In this document: positions 11,534-23,643 of the stretch, one piece after another | How positions within the stretch are numbered: the first letter of the stretch is position 1 | Layout: the number at the start of each line of letters is the position of its first letter | From: Knoxdaviesia capensis | Taxonomy: Eukaryota; Ascomycota; Sordariomycetes; Microascales; Gondwanamycetaceae | Direction: 5' to 3' | Assembly: GCA_001510575.1 (NCBI GenBank) | Contig: LNGK01000005.1 | Coordinates: 2,177,234-2,241,233, forward strand | Length of the DNA stretch: 64,000 bases | Notes under the pieces: generated by a model | Database searches by the model: none | Seen by the model: only the letters and a program-made list of their open reading frames with translations | Told to the model about the DNA's origin: nothing | Translations under genes and position numbers: made by a program

Positions 11534-12760
11534 ATGGCTTCGAACCCTCCCGGCCCGTGCTGCCTTGTCGGTGTCAAGCATAGGTAAGTGCGGCGGTCTC
11601 CGCGTATCGTGTCGCGTCGCCGACAGCTCCGGTTCTGGTTGCTTGGACCGTACATGTGCTGTTCGCGAACACGCTCGAAGTTCTGCGCCGATACGCGTCT
11701 GCGCCGGTGTTTGCGCCCAGAAACCCCCGGGCTGGTGTTGTTGTCACTTTGATCCACCCACGATTCGTGCGGGGCACCGGCGCAAACGCACAAGCTTGGC
11801 AACATGAACAGCTAACATCCCGATCCCGTCCTACAGCGGCACCGCCACCGGCACCGACGTGAAGATCGCCGGAAAATGGGACGCCTACCTCGCGAAGCCC
11901 GCCGCCGAGACCGGCCACACCACCAAGGCCATCCTGTACCTGGCCGACATCTACGGCATCTGGATCAACAGCCAGCTGATGGCCGACCAGTTTGCCGCCA
12001 ACGGCTACACGTGCCTGGTGCCCGACCTGTTCAACGGCGACCAGGCCCCTGTTGACCGGCCGCCGGGCTTCGACCTGATGCAGTGGTTGACCCAGGGCAC
12101 CGGCGGCAACAACCCGCACACGTTTGACGCCGTCATGCCCATTGCCCAGGCAGCGTGTGATGCGCTGAAGTCCGAGTACGGTTTCACCGAGGTGGTGGCT
12201 GTTGGATACTGCTTTGGCGCGAAGGTGAGCCAATTTACATCATGGTTGATGGGCAATACATTCTGGTGGATCCGCGTGTGAATCCTTCCCGCGCGTGAAG
12301 AAGCCAGCCCAAAAGTTCACGATTATCTGCCCCTCCGCTCCATCAGGCCGGACGCTTCCCCCCTCAGGTTCCAATTTATCCATCGTGGCTGAGTTCGTGG
12401 TTTCGTACACGCGGCTAACCTCGTGACTGTTGTGTATTCTAGTACGCCGTCAGCCTGCTCGCGGGCGATCTGAAGGCGGCATTCATTGCGCACCCCAGCT
12501 TCGTCGACGAGGCCGCGCTCGAGAAGGTGACCGCGCCGCTCTCGGTCGCTGCCGCCGAAATCGACTCGATATTCACCACCGAGAAACGCCACGCCAGCGA
12601 GGAGATTCTGAAGAAGACCGGCGTGCCGTACCAGATCAACCTGTACGGCGGCGTCTCCCACGGCTTTGCTGTGCGCGGTGACATCTCTGTCAAGACGAAC
12701 CTGTTTGCGAAGGAGCAGGCCTTCCTGCAGGCGGTTAACTGGTTCAACTTCTACATTTGA
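11534..12760 (+). CDS. Dienelactone hydrolase family protein
   Basis: Exons 11534-11583, 11837-12224 and 12443-12760 give 251 residues, the usual length for this alpha/beta-hydrolase family. The first intron is 253 nt and the second 218 nt. The catalytic triad is visible as Cys142 in GYCFGAK, Asp187 in AAEIDSIF and His219 in GVSHGFAVRGD; the Cys nucleophile is the family hallmark. LADIYGIWINSQLMADQFAA and LVPDLFNGDQ are typical N-terminal segments. Bacterial members open dienelactones in chlorocatechol breakdown. Many fungal copies are of unknown substrate and related proteins (Aim2 type) are implicated in mitochondrial function. The PGPCCLVGVKHSG start (residues 6-18, split by intron 1) resembles the PPGACC...H.G start common in fungal members, which supports the small first exon. 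Confidence 0.92.
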
Positions 12761-13670
12761 ATGAGCGATACCGTTTTTTGTTAGAGTTACTGAGCCAGTC
12801 TGCTTCCACAATGACTATGATGGCGACAGCCCAAATTTGACCATGTCCAGCTTGATACTGTTGAACGTGTGCGATGTGCGACTGCTCGAGTGGTGGCCGG
12901 CCGTGAAGGAGCGGCTCGGAGATGCCGTTGACCCTGGGTTGACACGTCGTAGGTCATACCAAACTCCGAGGAGTCCCGGATATGGCCTCGGTTAAGACTG
13001 AAGCTGGGGATGCCACATCCAGCCTCGATTGTTGGCCGGCCGGTAGGTGTCGACGACGGGTATTGTAAATGGCGAGAGGAATATCGGGTGGTGTCGGTTG
13101 CGCGCACGTAGCACGGCGCTCGAAAGAACCTGGCACACGGGTGCAGGTCATCGCACCCGATGGCTCGCCACATAGTCAGTCGGATCTGAAGATAAAGCAA
13201 CGACTTTCAGGATGAATGGCGTGAGGAAGACGGTCTCGTTCTCTGGCTTCATGCTTGGAAGCCTTCCTCATAGAGGGACTCGGAGAGTGTAGAGAAAGCG
13301 CACAAGTTCGCACAGAGTATACACACCCACCTGGGCAAGCTAGCTGTGTACTGTACTACGTACATTCAAAAAATGCCACAACCACCACCGGACGGACCAG
13401 CGCGCTCCATATCGCGACACCAGAACACGTCTTGAAGCACGCCCAGAAAGCCAATTGAACCCCTGAAGCATTAATCGATGTGCCGCATGCACTCCAACTT
13501 CTCTATCGGCACTAGCTCCAGGGAACACATGTGAAGAACAAGATTGGGAAGAGAAAAGAAATGTTCCGCCCAGCGAAGCAACACGACCTACAGGACACCC
13601 CCCAGAATCACAAATCCGGACTTCACGGGCCGGCGGGGGGAATTACCGGGGGCCAACAGCCTTGGAGAAG

Positions 13671-13690
13671 AGTACTGTACAGTACTGTAG
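13671..13690. repeat. TACTGTAC word, doubled (AGTACTGTACAGTACTGTAG)
   Basis: Two overlapping copies of a GTACTGTAC-type word form a 20-bp near-palindrome. It belongs to a word family repeated throughout the gene-poor block. Confidence 0.7.
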
Positions 13691-13991
13691 AAACAGAAGA
13701 AAAAAGTGGTTACCCCAGTTGGAATTCGGGTGCAATGGCGTGGGGTAATTTGGCGGGGTCGGGGAGATGTACAGTAGGGGAGGGAGGGGGTGTGGTGTTT
13801 GTATGTGTACATGCACGGCCGGCCGCGACAGCTCTCGTTTGGGGTTCTGTCTATAGAATACTGTAGGAGGCTCCCAGATCCAGGGAGATTGGCCGCGGCG
13901 AGTTGCGCCGTGGTGGGTTTTGGTCATTCGGTTGGCAGCCAAGGCCGGCCATAGACGAATGAGAACTGGTGAGCCAAGGGGAAGGGAAGGG

Positions 13992-14006
13992 NNNNNNNNN
14001 NNNNNN
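13992..14006. other. Assembly gap (15 N)
   Basis: Fifteen undetermined bases lie between G-rich ends (gggaaggg before, ggggggg after). The real gap length is unknown; a hard-to-read G run is likely. Confidence 0.98.
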
Positions 14007-15212
14007 GGGGGGGACCAAAGCGAGACGATTTCATGGAGATGTCATGTTCACGGGGGAGGTTGGCGACGGCCGCCCACACGGTCAGCCCGTGCATGCTAGC
14101 ACGGACATCCTGTATGTACAGTACATACACTCTATTCATAGAGGATGGACATACCGACCACACCTACATACATCGCCCATACATCCAATACTACACATGA
14201 CCACACGATTCACAATCCGGATTCCGGGGAAGCGCCCGTGAAACTGGTCCAAACCAGATGTTCCCCAAGACTGCCGTCAACTTCCAACCCAACCCACAAC
14301 GGGGAACAGATGCAGGCGGCTCCTCCAACCCGACCATTTCTGTCGCTGGAAACAGGCCTGGGCACCGGCTACATGCCCGATATCACCGCCAGGGCTGACC
14401 AGACTGCCAGGCCTGGTGGTCCTGGTTCTCCAGAGTTACTGTCCTTGCCGTGTGACACAGACAGAAGCGAGAAAAGGCCGGGTCGGCGCCGATGAGGAGA
14501 GTGCCAGTCGAGCGTCTCAAGCACTGACGGATGAGGGAGCGGGCAAGCGAGCGAAGCTGTTTCTGGATATGGGGACAGAGCGGAGACGTCGATGGATATC
14601 TGGTGCCGTCGGATTATGGGGTGATGCCCCCGAGAGGAGCCCTGCGCGTTTCGTTCTGGAGATGGATGTCATGTTCGTGATGTGTGACTGACCACTGGGG
14701 GGGAGAGAGAGGGGAGATTTTGGCGGTTGGGGGAAGATGGCTGGAGGATGTGGCTTCGGGTGCCGTCGCGATACCGGGGCCGGCGTACCGGGGTGCTGTA
14801 GGATGGTGCATGTATGTACAGTTGTGCAGTGTCACGACACACCGCATGGCGCCATTATTCAGGAATCGGCTCGATGCTGGATTCTGGACGCGCTCGCCGG
14901 CCGGGACATGCGAGATGTGCGGCTGACCGAGTGGATAGAAGAGCCATTCTGAGTCTCTCTGTCACCACCCGGGCATGTGCACGATTACAAAACATCGACA
15001 GCGAACAGTGGAGGGTGAGCATGCAGGGTCTGTCAAACGCAGAAAGCCAGGCCCTGGTCCACAAGACTCCGGTATTCCCGACATCCCGAACATCTCCTCG
15101 AGAAGCTGAACGTCGCTACGGAGCATTCAGTCACGCTGTGTGTGCACGATCTACCAGTCAAGTGGACGAGGACAGCGACTTCAGGCTCTATGGAAGATGT
15201 TCAGGATTCAGG

Positions 15213-15262
15213 ACGTACACAGTACTGTACTGCACATACTGAGTACAGTACTGTACAGTATA
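15213..15262. repeat. Cluster of TACTGTAC/GTACAGTA words
   Basis: At least three overlapping copies, in both orientations, occur within about 50 bp around 15219-15262. This is one of the two densest clusters in the window. Confidence 0.7.
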
Positions 15263-18200
15263 TTGTGTAAGTGCTCCGGAAATATCACGACCCCAACCCA
15301 GCACAACCAAAGCACAAGCCACAGACGATGATTTAGGGTTCTGATCCAACCACGGTACTTGGCAGCAAATCCACAGCCAGCGAACCAAACGGGCCATAGC
15401 TACGACCCTGTAGAGGCGCGAATTAGATGACCCACCCACACCCACCACCCCAAACCCGAGCCAGGCATCCCTCCCCATGGTTATTAGCAAAAGTCAACAG
15501 CCACTTCGGTTAGGCTTGGCCATCTTGTCCGCTGAGCGGTGGTGGACTGGGATTTGGGTGGATCCCCCTCCAGGCTTGACCCGATTGGGGTCGCGGAAGC
15601 GGACCAGCCGCGGAAGCGCCGATACCGAAGATGGAGACCTTGTGAGAAATGGGCGGCAGAAAAGGAGGCTCTTGACCGTTGGAGACGCCGACGTTAGTCT
15701 TGTGTTTACCGGATTTCAATGCCTCCAGTGCACAGGAGACATGTCTGAGGTGTTCAATCAGTCCACCAGGTGTTGTTGTTCTTGTTGTTGTCGAAAAGGA
15801 ATCAAGTTCGGTTGTTGTAGTTGCATCAGTCCAACGGCCACCGCGAACAACGCTTCCATGTAATAGATCTCACCAGCCTTCTGCCGCTGTCCTGTATGGG
15901 CAGACTGCAGACCTCCAATCCTAAAGCACCCGCGCTAGACTGGAGATGGTTACAGCCAATGCAAAGCTGGCGAGCCAAGGCCCTTGGATTTCCGGATTTT
16001 GATTTGATGGCGAGTGGTGGTGAGCGAGGTCGAGGCGGCAAAGTCTCCCGCAATATCCGTAATAAAGCAGGAGGGTTTGAAAAGAAAGTGAAGAAGGAGA
16101 ATCGATGGGGTCACCCGCCACCAGGCCTGCTTGACTCCTGGTCGACCACCACCCCAAATCCTCCGGCGGCCATCAGTGCAGTAGTGTAGCATGAGCTTTG
16201 CCGACTTCCCTCCAGCACTCACTCACTCACATTACAGTACAGGCATGCATAGATAGACCGTTCAAGTCAATAACTGTGTGTCAGTAGAGTCCTTGTGCCC
16301 GTATCCCCGGACTCCGGACCAAAGTCAATTTGGAGAAATAGGAGAAACCCGCCAGGGAAATAAATGGTCAGCCTCTTGTGCAGTACAGCCTTTCCCGGCT
16401 CGGCCAGTTTCCGGCCTCAATAATTCCAGTGCCGCGCCTTGATTGGTCCCCGGCCATGTGGCTCGATGCCGCATTTGGAGAATGCGGCCGGCGGCCGATT
16501 GCACCTCGGTCTTTTGTGCACATTCCGGGGTCATTCTCTTTGTGCTCTCACATCATCCACCACCCTTCTGACCGTAAGCACAACCTCGAGTCCGTAAGTA
16601 CTGTACATATGCACTACATATGTTCGTTCAGCCATGGTGAAAGAAAGACAGATGGTCCATGTGATGATGTGTCCCCATCCCTCTAGTGGACTGTAGTCTC
16701 AACTGACGAGTTCCACCGTGGGGTGCATCGTATGTAGGGGCCCCGTTGCAGGTTGCATCTACAGGTAGTGCATATATAGTGTGTATGCCATGAGGCTTAC
16801 ACATATGCCTATGTACAGAATACTCCAGAATCGTGCCATGACTGCGCGTGTGTGTCATCCTAGAGGTTGTTTCCTAGCCGTTGGCCCGGCTTGTTTTCTT
16901 GCACGTAATTCCGTGACATCTTTCCCACATCCCGACGCTGCGAGTGTTGTGGTGGTGCCAACTCAACATCTCGCAACCCTACCCCTACCAGAAACGCGGG
17001 ACAAGCAACTGATCATCGGGTTCTCTTCTCGTTTCCGCTCTGACATGCTGCGTGTTAAGACACGGACAGCCGTGGTATTTACTAGACCTACTTGGAACCC
17101 GGGTTCCTCCTCGTAACAATCGTTCGATTTCTTCCTCCTGCCCTACTAACAAATTGCGCCGAATTGCGCCGTGATTCCTTACCGGACTACCAAACCATCT
17201 TACTGATTCCACCCATGCTACGCTGTTTATTACAGAACCGTGCTATCTATCATATGTACTACAGTATGTAGGTATGAAATTTTGGAGAATCCTCATCTCT
17301 ACTCGCTCTCTCTCTCTCTCTAAATATATACAAATATGTCATTTGCATGTTGGAGGTGTACTCATCTGTATATATCATGGAGCATAGAAATTTCTACGAT
17401 TGAGACTGCCCAAATATCTAACGGTTGCGCAATCGGTAGACTAATGCGTGGGCCGGTGCACTTTGTGCGCCCGCGCGCCCCAAAAAAAAAAAAAAGAAAA
17501 AAAAAAAAAGGCAAAATAAGGCGAGAACAACGTGCGTTGCGTTGCGGCCCATGGAACCTTTGGCGGTCGGCAGTCGCACTATTCCGCTCCGGATTTTTCC
17601 TTCTCTTCAGTTGCGCGAGAATGTGTAATATACATTCAGACCCGAATGTCGATAGATGAACAAAAATCTGACCTTGAGCCAAGGGCTAGATTAAATTTGA
17701 TGCCGCTGAGAGCTTGGCGGTTGGAATATGCAAGCCGATATTGGGCGATATACCCAATGGCAAGCTGTCAACGGCGAGTTGCCTGTCTAGAGAAGCATAA
17801 ATATACGACTTCATGCAGCTTGCCTGTAATTTTGGTCTGGCTCCGCGCGGGAGAAGGGAAGATTTGGCCTCCAATCTATCCGTACGCAGAATCTTTTTTT
17901 TTTAAATAGAAAAAAAATTGATTTCCGCTCCTCTTTATGTTAATATCGTCATTGTTCGGATGATAAAAGCCTAGCCATAAGCCGCATAAAGCAGCCCAGG
18001 GCCAGACGGCATGGCGCAGTCTGATAACTTGGGTGCCCTTCTTGGATCGCCATTGCACATGGGAACCTGCAGAGGGACGATAATCACTTCTCACGGCGCA
18101 ATCCGAGTTTCTGTACAGGAGATATGGATGGACAGTTGCACACTCTGACTTAGTCTTACTATACTCATGCAGAGTAATGACCAAGCACACGACACTATTC

Positions 18201-20032
18201 AAACTTGCAACCATAAGCTCAAAACTAGATGATGGAGAAACGTGGATTGTGGGAAGATACAGCAGGGTGGTGGGCAACAACTTGCGTGACGACTTCCCGG
18301 GGAATTCGGCGGCGCTATTCTGGAGAAGAACGACGATGCCCCAATCGGCTGGCGGAAAAAGTGAGAGCTGATATATGGATGGATGGCACAGGGGGCAAAA
18401 CACAAAGGAATGGAATTCCTACTAGCCTTCGCTAATACGGGGCCGAAGTGCGTCCACTATGTCGCAGCACGGGTGCGATAACGACAGAAGCGAGGCCAAA
18501 ATGCACATCCGGGATACTATTAGATTGGGCATCTACACGACTACATCCATGGCGTCCAACAATAGTCTGTGGTGTCATGTGGACTCGGCGAGCTGGGAAT
18601 CCTACAGAATGATTTGAGTATCTGTATAGTCCGGTCCCGGAAACTTTAGCGTTGGGCATTTCATATATGCCACTTGGACCGGATTTTATACGCTCACCTG
18701 TAATGATTTCCGAATCTCCAACGGCCATCCATTCCGCCATACCTCTTCTCCAGTGAAGTACATACAAGACGTATGTAATGGTGGGAGAAACCGAGAAGGC
18801 CAGACTTGATTCCGGCCTTGCCATCCGATCTACTGTAGCGCAAATTGGGCCATGTTCCCTGCCTATTCCAGGATGTCTTCGAGCAAGAAGTCAGAGGAAA
18901 CGTCTTACGACTCATACACTTGTACTGTGGACCCTGCAGGACATAACTTCGTCGTTGGTCTCCACTGAATGAACGCCTGTCGAGCGTGGAGAAAGAGACT
19001 GAAAACCCACGTTGGGAGTGGTTGGGGCGGTTTTTGCGCGTGCGGCCTTCACGGATCAACGGGAACTGAGCCGACGAAATTGGACAAAAATGGCAGTGGA
19101 AAGAGCAGGCAGATCTACAGTACAGTATATTGAAGGACCACGAGGGTTTATAAACTGGGGAAGACATAAAGAGATGATGATGGGGGTTTTTGGGGTCGGC
19201 TCATCCACCAATGGAAACGGAACAACCCCTTGCTGAGCTGTCTATTGACGGCAACTTGAGGATTCGGGAAACCAACGGAGGTGGTCCATGGACTACTCCA
19301 TACCGTCTATTGTTCTTACAGATCATCGAATCCTTCCAACCTCTCCCGGTCCCCCCCACCTGTGATATGTGCACCTGACCACGAGCGAAGGAACACTTTT
19401 CGCCTCTCCCTCGCCTGCTGCAACATAAGTCCCAGCGGTATACATAGAGCAAAGGAGTTAAACAAGATAGGCCGACCTGACTCCTCCCCCAGGTGCGGGT
19501 CATCCACATGGCGGAGATACACCGGACATCCGAGCCTTACCTATCCAGGAGCCGGCCGAACCCAGTCCAGCGCTGGAGAGATGCTGTACTATCGCGAACT
19601 CAACCAGACCTCTACCCACACCCAACTGGTTTTTCGCCGACCCATGTTGCAAGCCCCTCTCCCCAGGTTCAGCGGGCTGGCGTGACACACTATTAAGTCC
19701 AAGGGGACATTTCAAGTAAAATTACCATTGGCCTCCCCAGTCTCCGTCTCTCTCTGCCCAGTCCAGTCCCCAAACAACCAAGCTTCTATTTAGCGGGCCT
19801 TCCATCGGGCATTGGAACATCGCAACGGATGTGCGGCCCTGAAGAGCAGATGTTACATCCATCCTGTCGGGGCTCTGAGTGCTGTTAGCTTGAAATGAGC
19901 GATCTGACTCTCCTATTCCTGTTCTGGAGAAATCGGGGGCGCTCGTGTTATCTGTAATCTCTTAGGTATCAACACGTCAGCTCTGGATACTCGTTGTTGA
20001 GCACACAGTCTGCGTGGATGAACACACACATA

Positions 20033-20077
20033 GGTAAGTACTGTACAGTAGGTAGGTGTGTACTGTACAGTACATCT
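20033..20077. repeat. Cluster of TACTGTAC/GTACAGTA words
   Basis: Two copies of GTACTGTACAGTA about 21 bp apart are separated by a GTAGGTAGGTGT spacer. They belong to the same word family as the clusters near 13.7 and 15.2 kb. Confidence 0.7.
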
Positions 20078-22650
20078 ACATATGCACTCGGTAAGGGCAG
20101 TATCGGTGGTCAGCACTTGGTCCACACTTTCACTACTAATGGTGCTGGCGGTAATCCTCCAGCGGAGACAAAGGACGCTGCTGTGATGATGGCTGCATAG
20201 CAGGGACAGGACAAACACACCGCAGCTTCCAACACTCCGTGACTCGCCAGCTGGTGGGGGTCGTGCTGAGCCCCAGACCGCTCCAATATAAAGTAAGTGT
20301 TTCCCTTATATTCAATACTATGGCTATTGTGCTGCACGCCGTCTCGGTAGATATGAACGATAGTTACAGCCAGACTCTGGTTTTCTGTTTGTTGCTCCAG
20401 CGCAAAGCAAAAGCAGGTGAGCAAGCTCCATTTTCATTTAATCTGGACCAGATCCAATGGGGACACCGGAAGGGTATCGGCCGCACCTAAAAGGCCGGAT
20501 AGAGGCAGGCTATTCGGGCTAATTCGGGGTGTCATTGCATGTTCCCTGCTGTTATTAAAAAAAAAAAAAGGTTCTTAATTAGCATGTGGTCCATCCCACA
20601 AGCTATCATTTGTGTGTGCTTCCTTGTACTACTGTATTCTGTATCCCACACAGTATATGTGCGGTGCCGAGCTTTAATATAGGGCCTCCAGCTATATCTA
20701 TCACCTGTTGCACACAATATTTGGTCCCATCTAATGCAGGTCCTGACTCCAGACGCTGCATCTGGCTCACACCATGCATGACCGTTCGTCTACGGTGTCC
20801 CTTCACGACCTTACATACAGTTAGGTTAATATGTCAGTGCGAGAGTATTTTTTTGCGCCTCAACTGGCTTTTGGGGCAGTCCTGGCTGGCTACCCGCCCG
20901 TCCATGGATACAGCTATGTTGAAAGAAGCTCTCTCGGCGCATGTTGATCTATCTAATTGGTATATAACATATTACAGAAAGGGTGAGGGATTCTGGGAAG
21001 TGGTAGGAGACGCCAGATCTTCCCGCAATAACGTGCATCTGTTCTGTTGAGATATGCTGGTCTATTTCCTCTCTGCGGAGCCTGATAGCCATCGAGGCGA
21101 CACGCGAGCGTTTCGTTGACCCAGCATCCACCAGCCCGTCCGCCGGGTTAGATCTCCTGGTGACCCTCTCGGTCAGCGGCATAAAGACACTCGGGCGTCA
21201 ACCCCAGGCGCACGCCCTTTCTCACAAGATCACTACACCCGGCGGGGCCGAAGAGGGAGGCATCAAGTCGGCTGGTCTCGCAGTCACGAGAAGAAGAAAA
21301 AAAGAAAAGAAAAAAAAAAACCACAGAGGCAAATTTTCCCTCTTGCGGCAAATCTAGCCTTTTCCTCAGCGTGATGGCCCTCCACTTACGAATCATAACG
21401 GCGGGCGTGGTCCTTGGTTGTTCTCATGTGTAAATGCATGGCTTCCCAAAGCCTCTGGGGCCCAGTTTTCCTCCCTCCCCCACATGCAGACACGGGGTTG
21501 TGGAAATTGTGAAAGGATTTCGGTATCCGCATGTATGTCTCGTACCATAGTCTACGTACTGTACTATACTGTAATGTAGTGTACACACAATACAATACTT
21601 GCAGTAATCGTTCTCCTACCAGTAATCTGCAGCCTCATGTAACGGTGATTGCGCTGGCAGTATCGTCGATATTGGCACATGGCTTCTGATATTGCATAGA
21701 TTGGATCTGCAATATCTGGGTTGGAGACTGCCAGACCGCGCTTTGTACAGAACTTACTTACCTACACCAATGGCCTACACACTGAGGTCGTGCCCGTCCC
21801 CCTCCATCTTCGTACGGCTTGGTACACGTCCTGCTTCTTTGCCACTGGGCGAATCCGTGGGTTGTATGTGAGCGTACTGTATACTGTAAGCACACACACT
21901 CTCTCTTCTAATACGAACTGTTTGTCACCTCCCATGTTCCCACCGACGATCCTGGGGAACCATAACGAACAATATCACCAGGGCAAGTGGGAAGGGGGGG
22001 AGGGGGTGCGAGGTGGAGGCGGACGGAACCCATCGGAGGAGGGCCAGCCATCAACCGTCGCGAAGAGACACGGAGGGCGTGGCATTAAATCGGCTCTCTC
22101 CAGATTCTCTCCGCCATCTTCCAGTCTCCATCCGTGGCCAGAAACAGCTTAGTGTGGCCCTTCCACCCCCAGACCACCACCCCTGGTGGACCATTTGATC
22201 ACCACCCCAGACTCTATGGCCCTGCACCCTCATTCTAGCATGTGCAGGTGTTGTCCACCTCCGCTCTCGTCTGGAGAAAGCCACACAGAACGCAACACCA
22301 GCACCACACACCCACGCTATCTTTCTTCTAGCCTGTGCCCCGGCTCGCTCACCACTGTTCTGGGTTTCCCCGAGATTCCCCAGCAGCCATGTCCCGACTG
22401 GGTTTAGTTCAGGCCGCACCATCTGCTTTGCCTTCGAACGCTAGGAACAGACGGTTACTGCAACATGGAAAGAAATCTGGGGACTGCGTGGCGAGAACCG
22501 CCCTTCATGCCAGTGGGATGCCAATTCGCAACGACCACCCTCGTCTAAGTCTAACAAAACCACCAGAATAGACAAGAGGATCTAGCCCATAGCGAAGAGA
22601 ATGGCTTGATTCCTCTCTTGCTAGAGCTGCTAGCCCGACTTTCTCCTCTT

Positions 22651-22654
<4 letters not shown>

Positions 22655-22683
<29 letters not shown>
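22655..22683. repeat. (TC)n microsatellite
   Basis: About 14 CT units lie in the pyrimidine-rich region upstream of the sugar transporter gene. Confidence 0.85.
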
Positions 22684-22684
<1 letters not shown>

Positions 22685-22686
<2 letters not shown>

Positions 22687-23331
22687 CCAGTCTTTTCTCC
22701 CCTTCTTTGATCATTTCTTCTTTCCCTCTTCTGGACTTGTCTCCCGCTTTCCCGTCCTGGCTTCGGAATTTCGTGCCCGTGCCCCCGGTCCTGGAACACC
22801 GGGCTATTGTCCCCTTTTGTTGTTTTTCCTTTCCTTTTCATCCTTCCCTAGCATAACACTACCTGTATGGTTTGCATAGAGAAATTAATCTTCCTCTTCT
22901 GCTTTTTCCTTTCGCTCCCTGCTGGCATACTCTCTTGCCGTCCACCCCCCTTGACTTGGGTGTTTGCATTCCGCGTCTGCACTTGTTCGTTTGCTACGCA
23001 GCACACGCAGCTCTCGGCTAAGAGGCCAACAGACTGTACAGTAAACTCTTACACATGAACATGTAGAAAGAAAAGAGATAGGCGTGTGATGTCTGTTGGT
23101 TCCTTGACCACCATCTGCACCCCTGTCTGTCTTCTTCTTCGAAAGAACCGTGGAGACGATACCCAGGCCTATCTTTCCATACATACACCATCACATCCTT
23201 CGCTACCCTCACACCCCCCCTTTCCCTCCCCAGACTCTTTCCCGATACTCCCTCCCTCGTCGACGTCTCTTCCTCCTCCTCACCCCCAGGTCCAACCCCA
23301 GCTCATCGATGATTTCCAGGTGTCTCCCCAG
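22685..23331 (+). promoter_or_regulatory. Five CCCCAG words, candidate CreA/Mig1 sites, upstream of the transporter
   Basis: CCCCAG (reverse complement CTGGGG, fitting the CreA consensus SYGGRG) occurs at 22685, 23228, 23284, 23296 and 23326. The last four sit within about 105 bp, some 310-420 bp before the start codon. CreA represses sugar-uptake genes in glucose in many ascomycetes. Binding here is an inference. The short word occurs by chance in C-rich leaders, so the tight spacing is the only real support. Confidence 0.35.
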
Positions 23332-23340
23332 TTTTCATCA

Positions 23341-23358
23341 ACACACACACACACACAC
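23341..23358. repeat. (AC)n microsatellite
   Basis: Nine AC units lie just after the CCCCAG cluster, in the probable 5' leader of the transporter gene. Confidence 0.8.
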
Positions 23359-23643
23359 CCTCTCATCCTCTCTCTCTCTCTGTGTCTCTCCATCATCTTC
23401 CTTTTCTTATATATATCCTCTCGAGTTCCCTATCTCCATCTTCCTCGAGCTTGGATTTCCTTCTTCTCTATCTCTCTCATCCTTCATTCTTCTCTCTCCC
23501 CTTTGAAGACACCCCTGAAGAGACCATCTGCGTGGACAACTGTTGCTTCATGCAGTTGTGCACATCATCTCTCCCCCCACAAATTCTTCCTGTTAATTTG
23601 ATCAAGAATCTATCATATTGTCATCCATACACACTTGCCCACC

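Larger units (their letters stand above)
12761..23643. other. 10.9-kb gene-poor block
   Basis: No gene in this block has recognisable domains or a credible splice model. Short open frames exist but look random. The base composition is mixed, not AT-rich. The block contains an assembly gap, many copies of the TACTGTAC/GTACAGTA word, scattered short runs, and from about 22.6 kb onward the pyrimidine-rich promoter and leader of the sugar transporter. Small secreted-protein genes or long noncoding RNAs could hide here, but nothing in the sequence demands them. Confidence 0.5.

Noticed and set aside
12761..23643. Idea of a centromere or RIP-decayed transposon block
   Set aside because: Composition is not strongly AT-rich, and no long repeats or transposon domains were seen.
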